From Chloroflexota bacterium (lineage in GTDB: Bacteria > Chloroflexota > Anaerolineae > Aggregatilineales > UBA2796), in contig JAGHYP010000059.1 of NCBI GenBank assembly GCA_017743585.1, positions 1 through 11,774 on the forward strand: a stretch of 11,774 nucleotides of DNA. The letters are read 5' to 3'. Below the pieces are notes generated by a model. That model did no database searches, was not told the origin of the DNA, and saw only the letters and a program-made list of their open reading frames with translations. Position numbers and translations under genes: made by a program. This document shows positions 11,691-11,774 of the stretch, piece after piece; the first letter of the stretch is position 1, and the number at the start of each line of letters is the position of its first letter.

Positions 11691-11774
11691 CTAACCTTTC
11701 AGGCGCGCGTAGATATCGCCTGATCGATGTTTGCTCGGATGATTCTCTAGCAGATTTTCCACTGCCGCCGCCGT
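11691..11774 (-). CDS. C-terminal fragment of an unidentified gene (runs off the window)
   Basis: Twenty-seven residues and a TAG are visible in a frame open to the window edge. The peptide reads about AAAVENLLENHPSKHRSG then DIYARLKG, with ordinary helix-like composition and codon use like its neighbours. It is too short to identify. Reality is supported by the open frame and by the hairpin placed immediately after its stop. It is convergent with the receiver-GGDEF gene. Confidence 0.5.
   Translation of the reverse strand, partial: TAAAVENLLENHPSKHRSGDIYARLKG

Overview
The window reads as a GC-rich bacterial chromosome segment with densely packed genes on both strands. It shows no insertion sequence, integrase, phage gene, CRISPR array, tRNA or rRNA. 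The gene content suggests a Chloroflexota (Anaerolineae-like) bacterium: adjacent Roadblock/LC7 and V4R genes, single-domain receivers, and GTG/TTG starts with strong purine-rich ribosome sites. This lineage call is inferred from gene content only.

Layout. (1) 1-129, minus: the first 43 codons of a zinc-ribbon protein, apparently leaderless. (2) 253-2454, plus: a tight four-gene cassette of three small proteins that share a C-terminal motif around W-x-E-[IL]-P-x-[DE]-V-R-E, two of them with an N-terminal membrane segment. They are followed by a single-domain AAA+ ATPase whose start overlaps the third gene. (3) 2451-4773, minus: a six-TM histidine kinase followed by two stand-alone CheY-like receivers. 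The last receiver ends tail-to-tail with the AAA+ gene. (4) 5032-5538, minus: a PaaI-type hot-dog thioesterase. (5) 5744-6628, minus: a tandem TerB-like protein. (6) 6629-7018: a 390-base stretch with no convincing gene, an AT-rich promoter-like island and a terminal hairpin. (7) 7019-7834, minus: a Cof-type HAD phosphatase. (8) 7965-9359, plus: an exported protein with two FlgD/CHU_C-like Ig repeats, under a near-consensus sigma-70-type promoter. (9) 9546-11523, plus: a three-gene operon of a Roadblock/LC7 protein, a V4R protein and a receiver fused to a degenerate GGDEF domain, behind an extended -10 promoter and a 120-base leader. (10) 11691-11774, minus: the C-terminal end of another gene, followed by a hairpin.

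How the genes may work together. The two most system-like units are the trio-plus-AAA+ cassette and the Roadblock-V4R-receiver operon. In the first, membrane-anchored partners may be remodelled by the AAA+ ring, or may recruit it. The second looks like a signalling module without an enzymatic output: its GGDEF motif is lost, the V4R protein lacks two family cysteines, and no Ras-like GTPase lies next to it. The kinase with two output-less receivers is a third signalling unit. The partners of all three must be encoded elsewhere.
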